Positions 14,610-22,982 of a stretch of DNA of 36,452 nucleotides are shown one piece after another. The translations under genes and the position numbers were made by a program. Source of the DNA: Actinomycetota bacterium (GTDB lineage Bacteria > Actinomycetota > Acidimicrobiia > Acidimicrobiales > AC-35). Under the pieces are notes generated by a model, which was given only the letters and a program-made list of their open reading frames with translations, ran no database searches and was not told the DNA's origin. The stretch covers positions 81,708-118,159 of the forward strand of contig VAXP01000119.1 in NCBI GenBank assembly GCA_005884125.1, read 5' to 3'. The number at the start of each line of letters is the position of its first letter. Positions within the stretch are counted from its first letter, which is position 1.

Positions 14610-14987
14610 GTGGGACTTGAACCGGGGCTGGTGGGGAAGGCGACGTTGACCGTCGCCCAGGAGGACACCGCCATCGCCCTGGGTTCGGGTGACGTTCCCG
14701 TTCTCGGCACCCCGCGGCTGGTGGCGCTGTGCGAACAGGCGGCGTGCAGCGCGGTGGAGGGGAGGATGGCGCCGGGAACCACCACCGTGGGCATGCGCGT
14801 CCAGTTCGACCACATGGCGCCCACGGCCGTGGGTGGCGTGGTCAGCGCCGAGGCGACGCTCGAGAGGGTCGAGGGGCGCCGCCTCACCTTCACCGTGTCG
14901 GCCAGCGACAACGGCGGGCTGGTGGGCGCGGGAAAGCTGACGCGCGTGGTGGTCGAGCTGGAGCGCTTCTTGAAGAGGAGCCTCTAG
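14610..14987 (+). CDS. FlK-like hotdog thioesterase
   Basis: This 125-residue hotdog-fold protein resembles fluoroacetyl-CoA thioesterase FlK. The three FlK catalytic residues are present at matching spacing: Thr34 in VLGTPRL, Glu42 in VALCEQAACSAV and His68 in VGMRVQFDHMAPT, each eight positions earlier than in FlK. The helix that follows and the strand LTFTVSASDNGGLVGAGKL fit a hotdog domain. Most such actinobacterial proteins are general acyl-CoA thioesterases, so activity on fluoroacetyl-CoA should not be assumed. The start is GTG 14610, probably leaderless. No fluorinase genes are nearby. Confidence 0.85.
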   Translation: MGLEPGLVGKATLTVAQEDTAIALGSGDVPVLGTPRLVALCEQAACSAVEGRMAPGTTTVGMRVQFDHMAPTAVGGVVSAEATLERVEGRRLTFTVSASDNGGLVGAGKLTRVVVELERFLKRSL

Positions 14988-14994
14988 CGCCCGT

Positions 14995-15020
14995 GCCGGC
15001 CGGCGCGGCCTGGGGCCGGC
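14995..15020. terminator. Possible GC-rich hairpin between convergent genes
   Basis: GCCGGCC (14995–15001) and GGCCGGC (15014–15020) form a 7-bp stem with a 12-base loop, between the thioesterase stop and the end of the ThDP-enzyme gene, which converge here. There is no T-run. In DNA this GC-rich a 7-bp stem can arise by chance. Confidence 0.35.
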
Positions 15021-16637
15021 TCAGGCCAGGTTGGACGAGCGGGGGTAGGCCACCGAGGGGTCGGTGAGCACGTTGACCAGGTAGGGCACGCCCGAGGCGA
15101 AGGCCCGGTCCAGGGCGGGGCCCAGCTCCCCCGGGCGCTCGACGACCTCGCCCGCGCCGCCCAGGGCCCGGACCACCTCGTCGTAGCGACAGCCGGGCTG
15201 CAGGTCGGCGGCCACGTCGTAGCCGTAGAGGGCCTGCATGGGGTGCTTCTCCAGGCCCCATATGCCGTTGTTGCCCACCACCATCACCACCGGCAGGTGA
15301 TGGCGCACCAGCGTGTCGACGTCCATGCCGCAAAAGCCGATGGCCCCGTCACCCAGGCAGGCCACGACCTGGCGCCCGGGATGGACGACGGCGGCCGCGG
15401 CTGCGTAGCCCATGCCCGTTCCCAGGCATCCGTAGGGTCCGGGGTCGAGCCAGCAGCCGGGCCGGTAGGAGTCGATGAGCTTGCCCGCGTAGGACACGAA
15501 GTCGCCGCCGTCTCCGATCACGACCGCGTCACGTGCCAGCTTGCGGCGCAGCTCGCCGTAGACGCGAGCGGGGTGGAGGGGCGAGGTGTCGGCCTCGAGC
15601 TCCGCCCGCTCCCCGTCCCGGCGGGCCTTCTCCTCGGCCCCCAGCTCGGCTATCCACGGCTCGTGATCGGCCCGCGGTCCCGACCACGACGCCAACCCCT
15701 TGAGGATGGCGCCCAGGTCGCCGGCCGGCGACGCGGCCGTCTCCACCCGGGCCGAGCGCTGCTCGACGCTGTCGACGATGTGGACCACGGCGGCCGACCC
15801 GAAGTGGCCGAACGACAGGCGGAAGTCGAGGGGCGTTCCCACGACCACCACCACGTCGGCCTCGCGCAGCTTCGAACGGGTGCGGGCGAAGGCCAGCTCG
15901 TGGTCGGCGGGGAGGCAACCCCGGCCCAGGCCATTGACGAATGTGGGGACACGCAGCTCCTCCACGCAGCTCCGCAGCGCCTCCCACGCCCCGTCCCACC
16001 ACACGTCGCCCCCGGCGACCAGGGCGGGCCTGGAAGCGCCGGCGATCAGGGCGGCCGCCCTTTCCACCTCGTCGGGGTCGGGCTCCGCTCCCCTGGGGGT
16101 GGCGACGGGCTGCTCGTCCGACTCGCCGTGGGCGAACACGACGTCGAGGGGGAAGTCGACGAACACCGGACCCCGGTGGGGAGTGAGCGCCGTCGCGACC
16201 GCCTCGGCCACCAGCTTGGGGATGTCGCCCGTCGAGGTGGCCGTGGTCGCCAGCTTGGTGACCGACGCCACGATCGGGACATGGTCGAGCTCCTGGAGCG
16301 AGCCCGAGCCCCAGCGGCTCTGGGGGGCCCGACCGGCCAGCACCACCAGGGGCGAGCCGTTCATGTGGGCGGTGGTGATGGCGCTCACGCCGTTGGTCAC
16401 ACCCGGCCCGGCCGTGAGCACGGCCACCCCGGGACCCCGCGTCAGCTTGGCCATGGCCTCGGCCGCGAACGTGGCCGTCTGCTCGTGGCGAACGTCGACT
16501 ATGCGGACGTCGCGCTTCACGCAGGCGTCGAGGAAGGGGAAGATGTGGCCGCCCGAGAGGGTGAAGACGGTGTTCACGCCCCGGTCCACGAGCGGCGCCA
16601 GCGCCAGCTCGCCACCGTGACCCGACAGTCGGGTCAT
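15021..16637 (-). CDS. ThDP-dependent acetolactate-synthase-like enzyme (IlvG type)
   Basis: This is a 538-residue thiamine-diphosphate enzyme. The N-terminal Pyr domain has FTLSGGHIFPFLDACV and the activating glutamate Glu52 in DVRHEQTATFAAEAM. A central domain and then the PP domain follow, with VIGDGGDFV, LGDGAIGFCGMDVDTLVRHH and the ThDP/magnesium motif ending VVGNNGIWG. It resembles the actinobacterial IlvG-type acetolactate synthases, which often lack a regulatory subunit. No ilvN lies nearby, so a non-anabolic role is possible. Its ATG overlaps the stop of the upstream hydrolase by 4 bases (ATGA), implying coupled translation and a shared pathway. Confidence 0.88.
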   Translation of the reverse strand: MTRLSGHGGELALAPLVDRGVNTVFTLSGGHIFPFLDACVKRDVRIVDVRHEQTATFAAEAMAKLTRGPGVAVLTAGPGVTNGVSAITTAHMNGSPLVVLAGRAPQSRWGSGSLQELDHVPIVASVTKLATTATSTGDIPKLVAEAVATALTPHRGPVFVDFPLDVVFAHGESDEQPVATPRGAEPDPDEVERAAALIAGASRPALVAGGDVWWDGAWEALRSCVEELRVPTFVNGLGRGCLPADHELAFARTRSKLREADVVVVVGTPLDFRLSFGHFGSAAVVHIVDSVEQRSARVETAASPAGDLGAILKGLASWSGPRADHEPWIAELGAEEKARRDGERAELEADTSPLHPARVYGELRRKLARDAVVIGDGGDFVSYAGKLIDSYRPGCWLDPGPYGCLGTGMGYAAAAAVVHPGRQVVACLGDGAIGFCGMDVDTLVRHHLPVVMVVGNNGIWGLEKHPMQALYGYDVAADLQPGCRYDEVVRALGGAGEVVERPGELGPALDRAFASGVPYLVNVLTDPSVAYPRSSNLA

Positions 16638-17491
16638 CGAGGGACCCGGCGGCGCACGACTTCGTCGAGAAAGCCCGACAGCGCCTGCCACCAGGGCTCC
16701 TGGGCCTCGAACTGGGGCGAGTGGCCGGCGTCTGCGATCAGGGCCAGCCGCGCTCCCGGTATGGCCCGGGCCAGGCCCTGGGCGTCGCCGCGGAAGGGCT
16801 CGTCCTGCTCGCCCACGATCACCAGGGTCGGCACCCGCAGGTCGGCCAGGGCGCCCAGGCGGTCCTCCTGGCCCAGCATCTCGTCCACCGTGCCCAGCCA
16901 CATGTCGGCCGACGCGGCCAGCGTCTTGCCCTCGCAGAACTCCCGGTAGCCGGCCCGCTCGGCCAGGAGGCGCTGGTGGGCCGGCGTGTCCAGCGGTCCT
17001 TCCGTCTCCTGCTGGGCCTTGACCAGCGCGGCGGTGCCCCCCTCGGCCACGATGGCCTTGGCCACGTCGATGAGGCCGGCGTCCAGCCCCTTCACGGGAC
17101 CGTGGCTGGTGTCCATGAGGACGAGGGAGTCGAGGCGCTGGGGACGGGCCAGGGCCACCAGTTGGGCCACCATGCCCCCCATGGAGTGTCCCAACAGGCT
17201 GAACCGGGGCCACCCCAGGGCGTCGGCCAGGGCGACCACGTCGGAGGCGAAGGTGGCCAGGCCGTAGGCGTCGGTTCCGGGCGGGGCGTCGCTCTCGCCG
17301 TGACCCCGCAGGTCGGGGACCACCGCGTGCCAGCCCCGCTCGGACAGGAGCGGCACCGCCTCGGCGAAGTCCTCCTTGGCGCCGCAGAACCCGTGCACCA
17401 GGAGCAGGGGTTGGCCGCCCCCGTCCGCCTCCAGCACCTCCAGGTTCACCTCGCCGGCGCGCACCCTGCGCTTCGGGCCAGCCATGAGCAT
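16634..17491 (-). CDS. Alpha/beta-fold hydrolase
   Basis: This 285-residue cytoplasmic hydrolase has the standard triad: Ser in LLGHSMGGMVAQLVAL, Asp in VIVGEQDEPFRGD and His in LIADAGHSPQFEAQ. The oxyanion motif is LLLVHGFCGAKEDF, and PDLRGHGESDAPPG is typical of the family. The start is ATG 17491 (MLMAGPKRR) or ATG 17485 two codons on. Both follow closely on the stop of the lipoprotein frame. Coupling to the ThDP enzyme suggests the pair process one metabolite, for example a beta-diketone or ester, but substrate is not readable. Confidence 0.9.
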   Translation of the reverse strand: MLMAGPKRRVRAGEVNLEVLEADGGGQPLLLVHGFCGAKEDFAEAVPLLSERGWHAVVPDLRGHGESDAPPGTDAYGLATFASDVVALADALGWPRFSLLGHSMGGMVAQLVALARPQRLDSLVLMDTSHGPVKGLDAGLIDVAKAIVAEGGTAALVKAQQETEGPLDTPAHQRLLAERAGYREFCEGKTLAASADMWLGTVDEMLGQEDRLGALADLRVPTLVIVGEQDEPFRGDAQGLARAIPGARLALIADAGHSPQFEAQEPWWQALSGFLDEVVRRRVPR

Positions 17492-17495
17492 CAGG

Positions 17496-18334
17496 TCAGC
17501 TTGGCACGGGGGGGGCTGGATCCTCGACCGTGGCCGGCGCGCCGAAGTCGTAGAAGTCGACGGTGAGCACCCCGATGGGGACGTTGTCGGCCGACACGGT
17601 CGTGGCACCCGGCCCCGGCCGTCGATCCACACGTCGGCCGGGAACCGGGGCGAGCCCCACCCGGCCGCGGCCCGCAGCTCCGAGGCCAGGGTCGCCGGCC
17701 CCCCACCGTCGAGCACCGCGGCGGCGGCCACGTCCAGGTCCAGCGTGAGCTGGTAGCGGATGGTCGACGCCCCCCTCACCTCGGCGCCCCCGTAGGTCGT
17801 CACCTCGGTGGCCCCCGCCAGGGCGGCCAGCTCGAGGCCGGCGCCGGGCCTGCGCAGCAGCCCCTCCACGGCCCGGTCCGCGCCCAGGCGCGACACGGCG
17901 GCGGCGCCCAGCCCCGGGAGCGTCCCCGGCAGCCAGGGCGCGCCGGCTACCGGGGTGCCGGCGGGAGGCGCACCGGCGGCGGGGGTGCGGACCCAGCCCC
18001 GCACCCCGTCGAGCACCAGGTCGACGGGCCTTCCGCCCCCGGCCGCGGCCCGCACCGGGGCCAGCCTCAACCGGGCCCGCACCGCGTCGGGGAGGAACCG
18101 CACCACGCCCGAGCCGGCCAGGCGCTCCCCCACCCCGATGTCCACCTTGGCCGTTCCCGCGGCCCTGGTGAGCCCGGGCGCGGCGCCGACCACGGACCGG
18201 GGCGCCCCCTTGGGACCCCCGCTGCGGTCCCCGCCGCAGGCCGCCCCCGCCAATGCCACCACTGCCGCGAACAGCACCAAGGCCGTCCGCGGCGCCCGCC
18301 TCCTGCCCACGCGCCCACAGCTCGCTGCGGTCAC
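17496..18334 (-). pseudogene. LppX/LprG-like lipoprotein gene with a one-base frameshift
   Basis: From the GTG at 18334 the chain has a signal peptide (RTALVLFAAVVALAGAAC) whose cysteine is a lipobox candidate. It is followed by a beta-rich domain with KVDIGVGERLAGSGVVRFLP, RPVDLVLDGVRGWVRTPA, TTYGGAEVRGASTIRYQLTL and RFPADVWIDGRGRV. At about 17606–17608 the sense frame shifts: the next frame gives ATTVSADNVPIGVLTVDFYD, then FGAPATVEDPAPPVPS and a TGA at 17498. One missing base (CGGGT-GCC for CGGGTNGCC) accounts for it. Uncorrected, the first frame runs on into the hydrolase gene as a false 566-residue fusion. The type is mycobacterial LppX/LprAFG, which carries lipids across the periplasm. 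Confidence 0.7.
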
Positions 18335-18404
18335 GCGGAGGCCTCCGATGCGACGGTCCAGGACCGGAACGGGGTTACGCTACCCGGGCAGGGAGGAGGC
18401 TCGT

Positions 18405-19364
18405 TTGCGCCTGTTGAAGGCCAGCTGGCCTGTCGTGCGCGTCGTGTTGAGCGTCGTCATGCTGGCGGTGCTGGTGTCGCGCCTGCACGGGCGCAGCAGC
18501 GGGTTGCTGGCCATCCGTCGCTCGGGATCCATCGCCCTGGTGGCGGCGGCGTGTGCGGTGACCCTGGTGGGCATCGTCTTGTCGGCCGTGCGCTGGCAGC
18601 GGGTCCTGAGCGCGCTGGAGCTGCCCAGCCACATCGGCATCCTGCTGCGCCACTACCTGGCCGGATTGTTCGTGGGCAACTTCCTGCCCTCCACCATCGG
18701 CGGGGACGTGCTCAGGGTCAGCCGGCTGGCCGCCGACGACGTGGACACCTCGGCCAGCTTCGCCTCCGTGGTGCTCGAGCGCATGAGCGGATGGATCGTG
18801 CTGCCCGTCATGTCGCTGGTCGGCCTGGCCCTCAACCCCAGCCTGTTCCGCCTGGTGCCCGCGAGCAAGGGCGCGGTGGCCATGTGCGCGGCAACCCTGG
18901 TCCTGCTCGCCGTCGTGCTCGTCCTGGCCGCCCACCCCAACCTGGGCGGGCGCCTGGCTTCGCGGGAGGGTTGGCTGCGCTTCATGGGGGCCGTGCACCT
19001 GGGCCTCGACCGCTTCCGCCGCCAGCCCTGGGCCGCGGTCGAGGTGATCACGGCCGGGTTCGCCTACCAGCTGACCATCGTGCTGGCCGCCTTCATCGGC
19101 GGGCACGCCCTGGGCCTCCACGTGGGCTGGACGGCCATGCTGGCCTTCGTCCCCGTGGTGGCCATCGTCCAGGTCCTGCCCATAACGGTGAGCGGGCTGG
19201 GGGTGAGGGAAGGGGCGCTCGTGCTCTTCCTCGGCCCGCTGGGCGTGAGCACGAGCAGCGCCATCGCCCTGGGCCTGCTCCTCTACCTGATGAACCTCGT
19301 GGTCAGCCTGCTCGGGGCGCCAGCGTTCGCATGGGGCGGACGGTCCCGGCGGGCGGTGGCGTGA
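18405..19364 (+). CDS. Flippase-like/UPF0104 integral membrane protein
   Basis: The 319 residues are mostly membrane helices of the lysylphosphatidylglycerol-synthase transmembrane (UPF0104, AglD-like) type. Marks are VGIVLSAVRWQRVLSALEL, the conserved LAGLFVGNFLPSTIGGDVLR, SVVLERMSGWIVLPVMSL and PITVSGLGVREGALVLFL. Relatives move or transfer lipid-linked groups; the substrate here is unknown. The start is TTG 18405 because GGGAGGAGG lies five to six bases upstream and the preceding frame is only an extension. Its stop overlaps the start of the next gene, a PAP2 protein (GTGA). Confidence 0.88.
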   Translation: MRLLKASWPVVRVVLSVVMLAVLVSRLHGRSSGLLAIRRSGSIALVAAACAVTLVGIVLSAVRWQRVLSALELPSHIGILLRHYLAGLFVGNFLPSTIGGDVLRVSRLAADDVDTSASFASVVLERMSGWIVLPVMSLVGLALNPSLFRLVPASKGAVAMCAATLVLLAVVLVLAAHPNLGGRLASREGWLRFMGAVHLGLDRFRRQPWAAVEVITAGFAYQLTIVLAAFIGGHALGLHVGWTAMLAFVPVVAIVQVLPITVSGLGVREGALVLFLGPLGVSTSSAIALGLLLYLMNLVVSLLGAPAFAWGGRSRRAVA

Positions 19365-20320
19365 AGGCGGCGGCCCCGGCCCCCGACCAGGCGGCCCCGC
19401 AGGCCGCGGCGCGCCCGGCGGCGCGGCCGCGCTGGTGGCGGGAGCTGCTGTACATCCTGGCCTTCTACTCCATCTACACCGCCATCAGGAACACTCAGGG
19501 ATCGGCGTCGGTCTCGGTGGCCCACGCCTTCCGCAACGCCCGCAGCGTGATCGGTCTGGAGCGCACGCTGGCCCTGTTCCACGAGCAGGCCGTCCAGCAC
19601 TTCTTCCTGGGGCAGGGCTGGCGGCCCTTCCTGTCGTTCTGGGACGTGTTCTACGGCACGGCCCACTTCGTCGTCACCGCCGCCGCCCTCATCTGGATGT
19701 TCCGGGCCTTCCCCCGGCGCTACCCCCTGTGGCGCAACACCCTGGCCGTGACCACGGCCCTGGCCCTCATCGGCTTCGCCACCTTCCCGTTGATGCCGCC
19801 CCGGCTGCTGGAGACGGTCGACCCCCGCTACCACTTCGTCGACACGCTGCGGGCCGTGGGGGGGCTGTGGTCCTTCGACTCGGGCGCCATGCAGAAGGTC
19901 TCCAACCAGTACGCGGCCATGCCCAGCCTCCACTTCGCCTGGGCCCTGTGGTCCACGTGCGTGATCCTCCCGGCCGTGCGCAGCAACTGGCGGAGGGCGC
20001 TGGCCATCGCCTACCCCGGCCTCACCCTGTTCGCCATCGTCGTCACCGCCAACCACTACGTCATCGACGCGGTGGGCGGCGCCGTCGCCCTTGGCGTGGG
20101 CTTCCTGCTGGGCTCGGCCCTCACCGCCGTCCTCGACCGCAGGAGCCGTCGTCGGCGGGGCGGGGGGCGCGCCGCAGGCGAAGTGCGCGTCCCCCCGGCC
20201 GCGGCCGGCCCCGCACCGGGGCCGGTGTCGCCCCGCCCGGCCTGGGAGGCCGGGCCCGCGCCCTCTCCCGCCCCGTCCTCCGCCTCCTCCCCCGCGTCCT
20301 GCAGTCGAGCCCGCGGCTGA
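19361..20320 (+). CDS. PAP2-superfamily membrane phosphatase/phosphotransferase (Aur1-like)
   Basis: This 319-residue membrane protein has the acid-phosphatase/inositol-phosphotransferase motifs: FPLMPPRLLE, NQYAAMPSLHFAWALWST (His191) and VVTANHYVIDAVGGAVALG (His232 and Asp236). Six hydrophobic segments are apparent. The N-terminus is alanine/proline-rich, and the last 80 residues are a low-complexity Pro/Ala/Arg tail. The family dephosphorylates lipid phosphates or moves phospho-head groups; FPLMPPRLL is typical of the Aur1/IPC-synthase-like branch in Actinobacteria. The GTG at 19361 overlaps the flippase-like stop by 4 bases, so the two probably act on one lipid. Confidence 0.88.
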   Translation: MKAAAPAPDQAAPQAAARPAARPRWWRELLYILAFYSIYTAIRNTQGSASVSVAHAFRNARSVIGLERTLALFHEQAVQHFFLGQGWRPFLSFWDVFYGTAHFVVTAAALIWMFRAFPRRYPLWRNTLAVTTALALIGFATFPLMPPRLLETVDPRYHFVDTLRAVGGLWSFDSGAMQKVSNQYAAMPSLHFAWALWSTCVILPAVRSNWRRALAIAYPGLTLFAIVVTANHYVIDAVGGAVALGVGFLLGSALTAVLDRRSRRRRGGGRAAGEVRVPPAAAGPAPGPVSPRPAWEAGPAPSPAPSSASSPASCSRARG

Positions 20321-20414
20321 CCAGCCCGCGGCGGCGGGGCGTTCTGCCCGGAGTCACACCCCGGCGCTACCCTGAGTCGCCCCACCCGTTCCGCTTCCTC
20401 TTACTGGGAACCCG

Positions 20415-22331
20415 ATGATCCTGGAGACGATCGAGAGCCCCGCCGACCTCCGCGGGCTCTCCTACGCCGAGCTCGACGGGCTGGCCGAGGAGATCCGGGC
20501 CTTCGTCGTCCAGGCCGTGCTCAGGACGGGCGGCCACCTCGGCTCCAACCTGGGGGTGGTGGAGCTCACCCTGGCCGTGCACCGCGTCTTCGACTCGCCC
20601 CGCGACATCATCGTGTGGGACACCGGCCACCAGGCCTACATACACAAGATCGTGACCGGCCGCCGCGACCGCTTCCCGACCCTGCGCCAGGCGGGCGGGC
20701 TGTCGGGCTACCCGTCCCGGCGGGAGTCCGAGCACGACTGGGTCGAGAACAGCCACGCCTCCACCGCCCTCTCCTACGCCCACGGCCTGGCCACCGCGGT
20801 GGAGCAGACGGGCGCCGACCGGCGGGTGGTGGCCGTGGTCGGCGACGGGGCCATGACGGGAGGGATGGCCTTCGAGGCCCTCAACAACCTGGGCCACAGC
20901 GGCACCCGGGTCGTCATCATCCTCAACGACAACGGCCGCTCCTACGCCCCGACGGTGTCACGCCTCTCGGAGAGCCTGACCCGGCTGCGGCTCAACCCGT
21001 CGTACGTGTCGACGCGGACGTGGCTGGAGCAGCTCCTGCGGGAGCTGCCCGCGGTGGGCGGCCTGGCCCAGGCCGGCCTCCAGGGCATCCGGGCCGCGCT
21101 GCGGGAGGTGCTCGAGCCCAGGGACTTCTTCGCCGCCCTGGGCGTGCGCCACGTGGGCCCCCTCGACGGCCACGACATCGCGGGCATGGAGCAGGCCCTT
21201 GGGGACGCGGCCGAGTACGACGGTCCCATCGTGGTCCACGTCCTCACCCAGAAGGGGCGGGGCTACGGCCCGGCCGAGGACGACGACGTCCAGTGCCTCC
21301 ACGACTTCAAGGTCCCCGGCGCCACCCCCACCGCCTCCCTCACCGGGTCCGAGTACAAGGAGGCCTTCACCGAGGCCCTGCTGCAGCTGGCCGAGCGCCA
21401 CCCCCAGGTCGTGGCCATTACCGCGGCCATGCCCGGCCCCACCGGGCTGCTCCCCTTCCAGGAGCGCTTCCCCGAGCGGTTCTTCGACGTGGGCATCGCC
21501 GAGCAGCACGCGGTGACCACCGCCGCGGGGATGGCCATGGGCGGCCTCAGGCCGGTGGTGGCCGTGTACTCGACCTTCCTCTCCCGGGCCCTGGACCAGG
21601 CCAACCTCGACGTGGGCCTCCACGGCCTGCCCGTGGTCTTCGTCCTGGACCGGGCCGGCATCACCGGCGACGACGGCCCCTCCCACCACGGCGTGCTCGA
21701 CCTGGCCCTCACCCTCAAGATCCCGGGCATGACCGTGTTCGCCCCCTCCTCGGCCCAGGAGGTGGGCGTCATGCTGAGGGACGCCCTGGACCTGGACGGC
21801 CCCGCGTCCATCCGATGGCCCAAGGGGCCGGCCCGCCAGGTCACCGTCGAGCAGGTCGGATCGGGCCTGAAGGCCCGGCGGGCCCACCCCAGGGCGGACG
21901 CCGGCTCAGACGCCGGCGAGGGCGGCCGCGACGTGTGCTTGCTGGCCGTGGGCAGGATGCTGGAGGCGGCCGAGCGGGCCGCGGCCGAGCTCGAGGCAGA
22001 AGGGGTCGCCACCACCGTCTGGGACGTGCGGGTGGTCAAGCCCCTGGACCCGAGCATGATCGCCGACGCCCGTCGCCACCGGCTGGTGGTGACCGTGGAG
22101 GACGGCATCCGCATCGGGGGGGCGGGGTCGTTCATGGCCGACGCCATCGCCTCGCTCGACCCGGGACGGCAGTCGCCCCCGGTGCTGGTGCTGGGCACGC
22201 CGCCCGAGTACATCGCCCAGGGCAAGCCCGCGGCCATCCTCGCCTCCCTGGGCCTGGACGGGCCCGGCATCGCCGCATCGGCCCGGGCCACGTTGGGCGC
22301 GGCCAGCACCATCCGCCTCGACCTCGACTGA
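20415..22331 (+). CDS. dxs: 1-deoxy-D-xylulose-5-phosphate synthase
   Basis: Dxs condenses pyruvate and glyceraldehyde 3-phosphate, the first step of the MEP isoprenoid pathway. The 638 residues are full length. Motifs are RTGGHLGSNLGVVELTLAVH (His41), VWDTGHQAYIHKIVTGR, the ThDP motif VVGDGAMTGGMAFEALNNLG, GIAEQHAVTTAAGMAMGG and LDRAGITGDDGPSHHGVLDL. The C-terminal transketolase domain is intact. The 94-base gap upstream holds no strong Shine-Dalgarno sequence or gene. Its position after two membrane-lipid genes may reflect isoprenoid-lipid metabolism. Confidence 0.97.
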   Translation: MILETIESPADLRGLSYAELDGLAEEIRAFVVQAVLRTGGHLGSNLGVVELTLAVHRVFDSPRDIIVWDTGHQAYIHKIVTGRRDRFPTLRQAGGLSGYPSRRESEHDWVENSHASTALSYAHGLATAVEQTGADRRVVAVVGDGAMTGGMAFEALNNLGHSGTRVVIILNDNGRSYAPTVSRLSESLTRLRLNPSYVSTRTWLEQLLRELPAVGGLAQAGLQGIRAALREVLEPRDFFAALGVRHVGPLDGHDIAGMEQALGDAAEYDGPIVVHVLTQKGRGYGPAEDDDVQCLHDFKVPGATPTASLTGSEYKEAFTEALLQLAERHPQVVAITAAMPGPTGLLPFQERFPERFFDVGIAEQHAVTTAAGMAMGGLRPVVAVYSTFLSRALDQANLDVGLHGLPVVFVLDRAGITGDDGPSHHGVLDLALTLKIPGMTVFAPSSAQEVGVMLRDALDLDGPASIRWPKGPARQVTVEQVGSGLKARRAHPRADAGSDAGEGGRDVCLLAVGRMLEAAERAAAELEAEGVATTVWDVRVVKPLDPSMIADARRHRLVVTVEDGIRIGGAGSFMADAIASLDPGRQSPPVLVLGTPPEYIAQGKPAAILASLGLDGPGIAASARATLGAASTIRLDLD

Positions 22332-22442
22332 GGCGACGGGCCCGGACCCCGGGCGGTGACGGAAATGGCCCCTCTGGGCCCTCGACCCACGATCGGGGCG
22401 TTCCCTACCCTCCATGGGCACCCAACACCCAGGAGGAGACGC

Positions 22443-22832
22443 ATGGCGCATCCCAACGAGGAACTGCTGCGGCGGGCCTACGAGGCCTTCGGCAAGGGGG
22501 ACATCGACACCGTCCTCGGCGCGTTCGACGACGACATCGTCTGGCACGTGCCCGGTCGCAACCCCATCGCAGGCGACTACAAGGGCAAAGCCGAGGTCAC
22601 CGCGTTCTTCGGCAAGATCCTCGAGCTGTCCGGCGGCACCTTCAAGCTCGAGGTCCACGACGTGCTGGCCAACGACGAGCACGTAATCGTCCTCTCCCGC
22701 CTGACCGGCGAGCGCGCGGGCAAGCGCCTCGACGACAACGCCGTGCACACCTGGCATGTCGAGAACGGCAAGGCCACCGAGTTCTGGGGCGTCTCGCTCG
22801 ACCCCTACGCCGAAGACGAGTTCTGGAGCTAG
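22443..22832 (+). CDS. SnoaL-like/NTF2-fold protein
   Basis: This is a single 129-residue cone-shaped NTF2 domain: NEELLRRAYEAFGKGDIDTV, then IVWHVPGRNPIAGDYKG, VTAFFGKILELSGGTFKLEV and WHVENGKATEFWGVSLDPY. Relatives are polyketide cyclases, ketosteroid-isomerase-like enzymes or ligand-binding proteins; catalytic residues cannot be assigned. AGGAGGAG lies 4–5 bases before the ATG, so it is likely well translated. It follows dxs by 111 bases on the same strand and ends before a strong hairpin. Confidence 0.88.
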   Translation: MAHPNEELLRRAYEAFGKGDIDTVLGAFDDDIVWHVPGRNPIAGDYKGKAEVTAFFGKILELSGGTFKLEVHDVLANDEHVIVLSRLTGERAGKRLDDNAVHTWHVENGKATEFWGVSLDPYAEDEFWS

Positions 22833-22899
22833 TCCACTCCTGGGGCACACGAGCCGCGGCGGGGACAGCCAGCCGACCCGCTCAGCACCGACTCGAACG

Positions 22900-22960
22900 G
22901 ACCGACCGACTCCGCAACCACGCCGCCATGGCCGGCGGAGTGGTGCGGAGACGGTCGGTC
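22900..22960. terminator. Long bidirectional hairpin terminator between convergent genes
   Basis: The arms run from GACCGACCG (22900–22908) through CTCCGC and end in CGGTCGGTC (22952–22960). The stem has about 27 bases per arm with two mismatches and one bulge around a 6-base ATGGCC loop. It sits in the 150-base gap between the SnoaL-like gene and the convergent thiolase gene, where nothing else is seen. There are no T-runs on either side, but its strength and place fit a two-way terminator. Confidence 0.65.
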
Positions 22961-22982
22961 TGTGTCTATCCCGGAGCTGGAT

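Noticed and set aside
14610-14987. Specific fluoroacetate-resistance gene
   Set aside because: The FlK residues are present but no fluorinase gene is near, and similar proteins are common as general thioesterases.
15021-17213. A single 730-residue minus-strand protein
   Set aside because: Its first part is Pro/Gly/Arg-rich sequence in the wrong frame over the hydrolase gene. The real ThDP enzyme starts at ATG 16637, overlapping the hydrolase stop.
16634-18334. A 566-residue lipoprotein–hydrolase fusion
   Set aside because: The two halves are separate families. The apparent join comes from a one-base frameshift near 17606 that hides the lipoprotein stop at 17496–17498.
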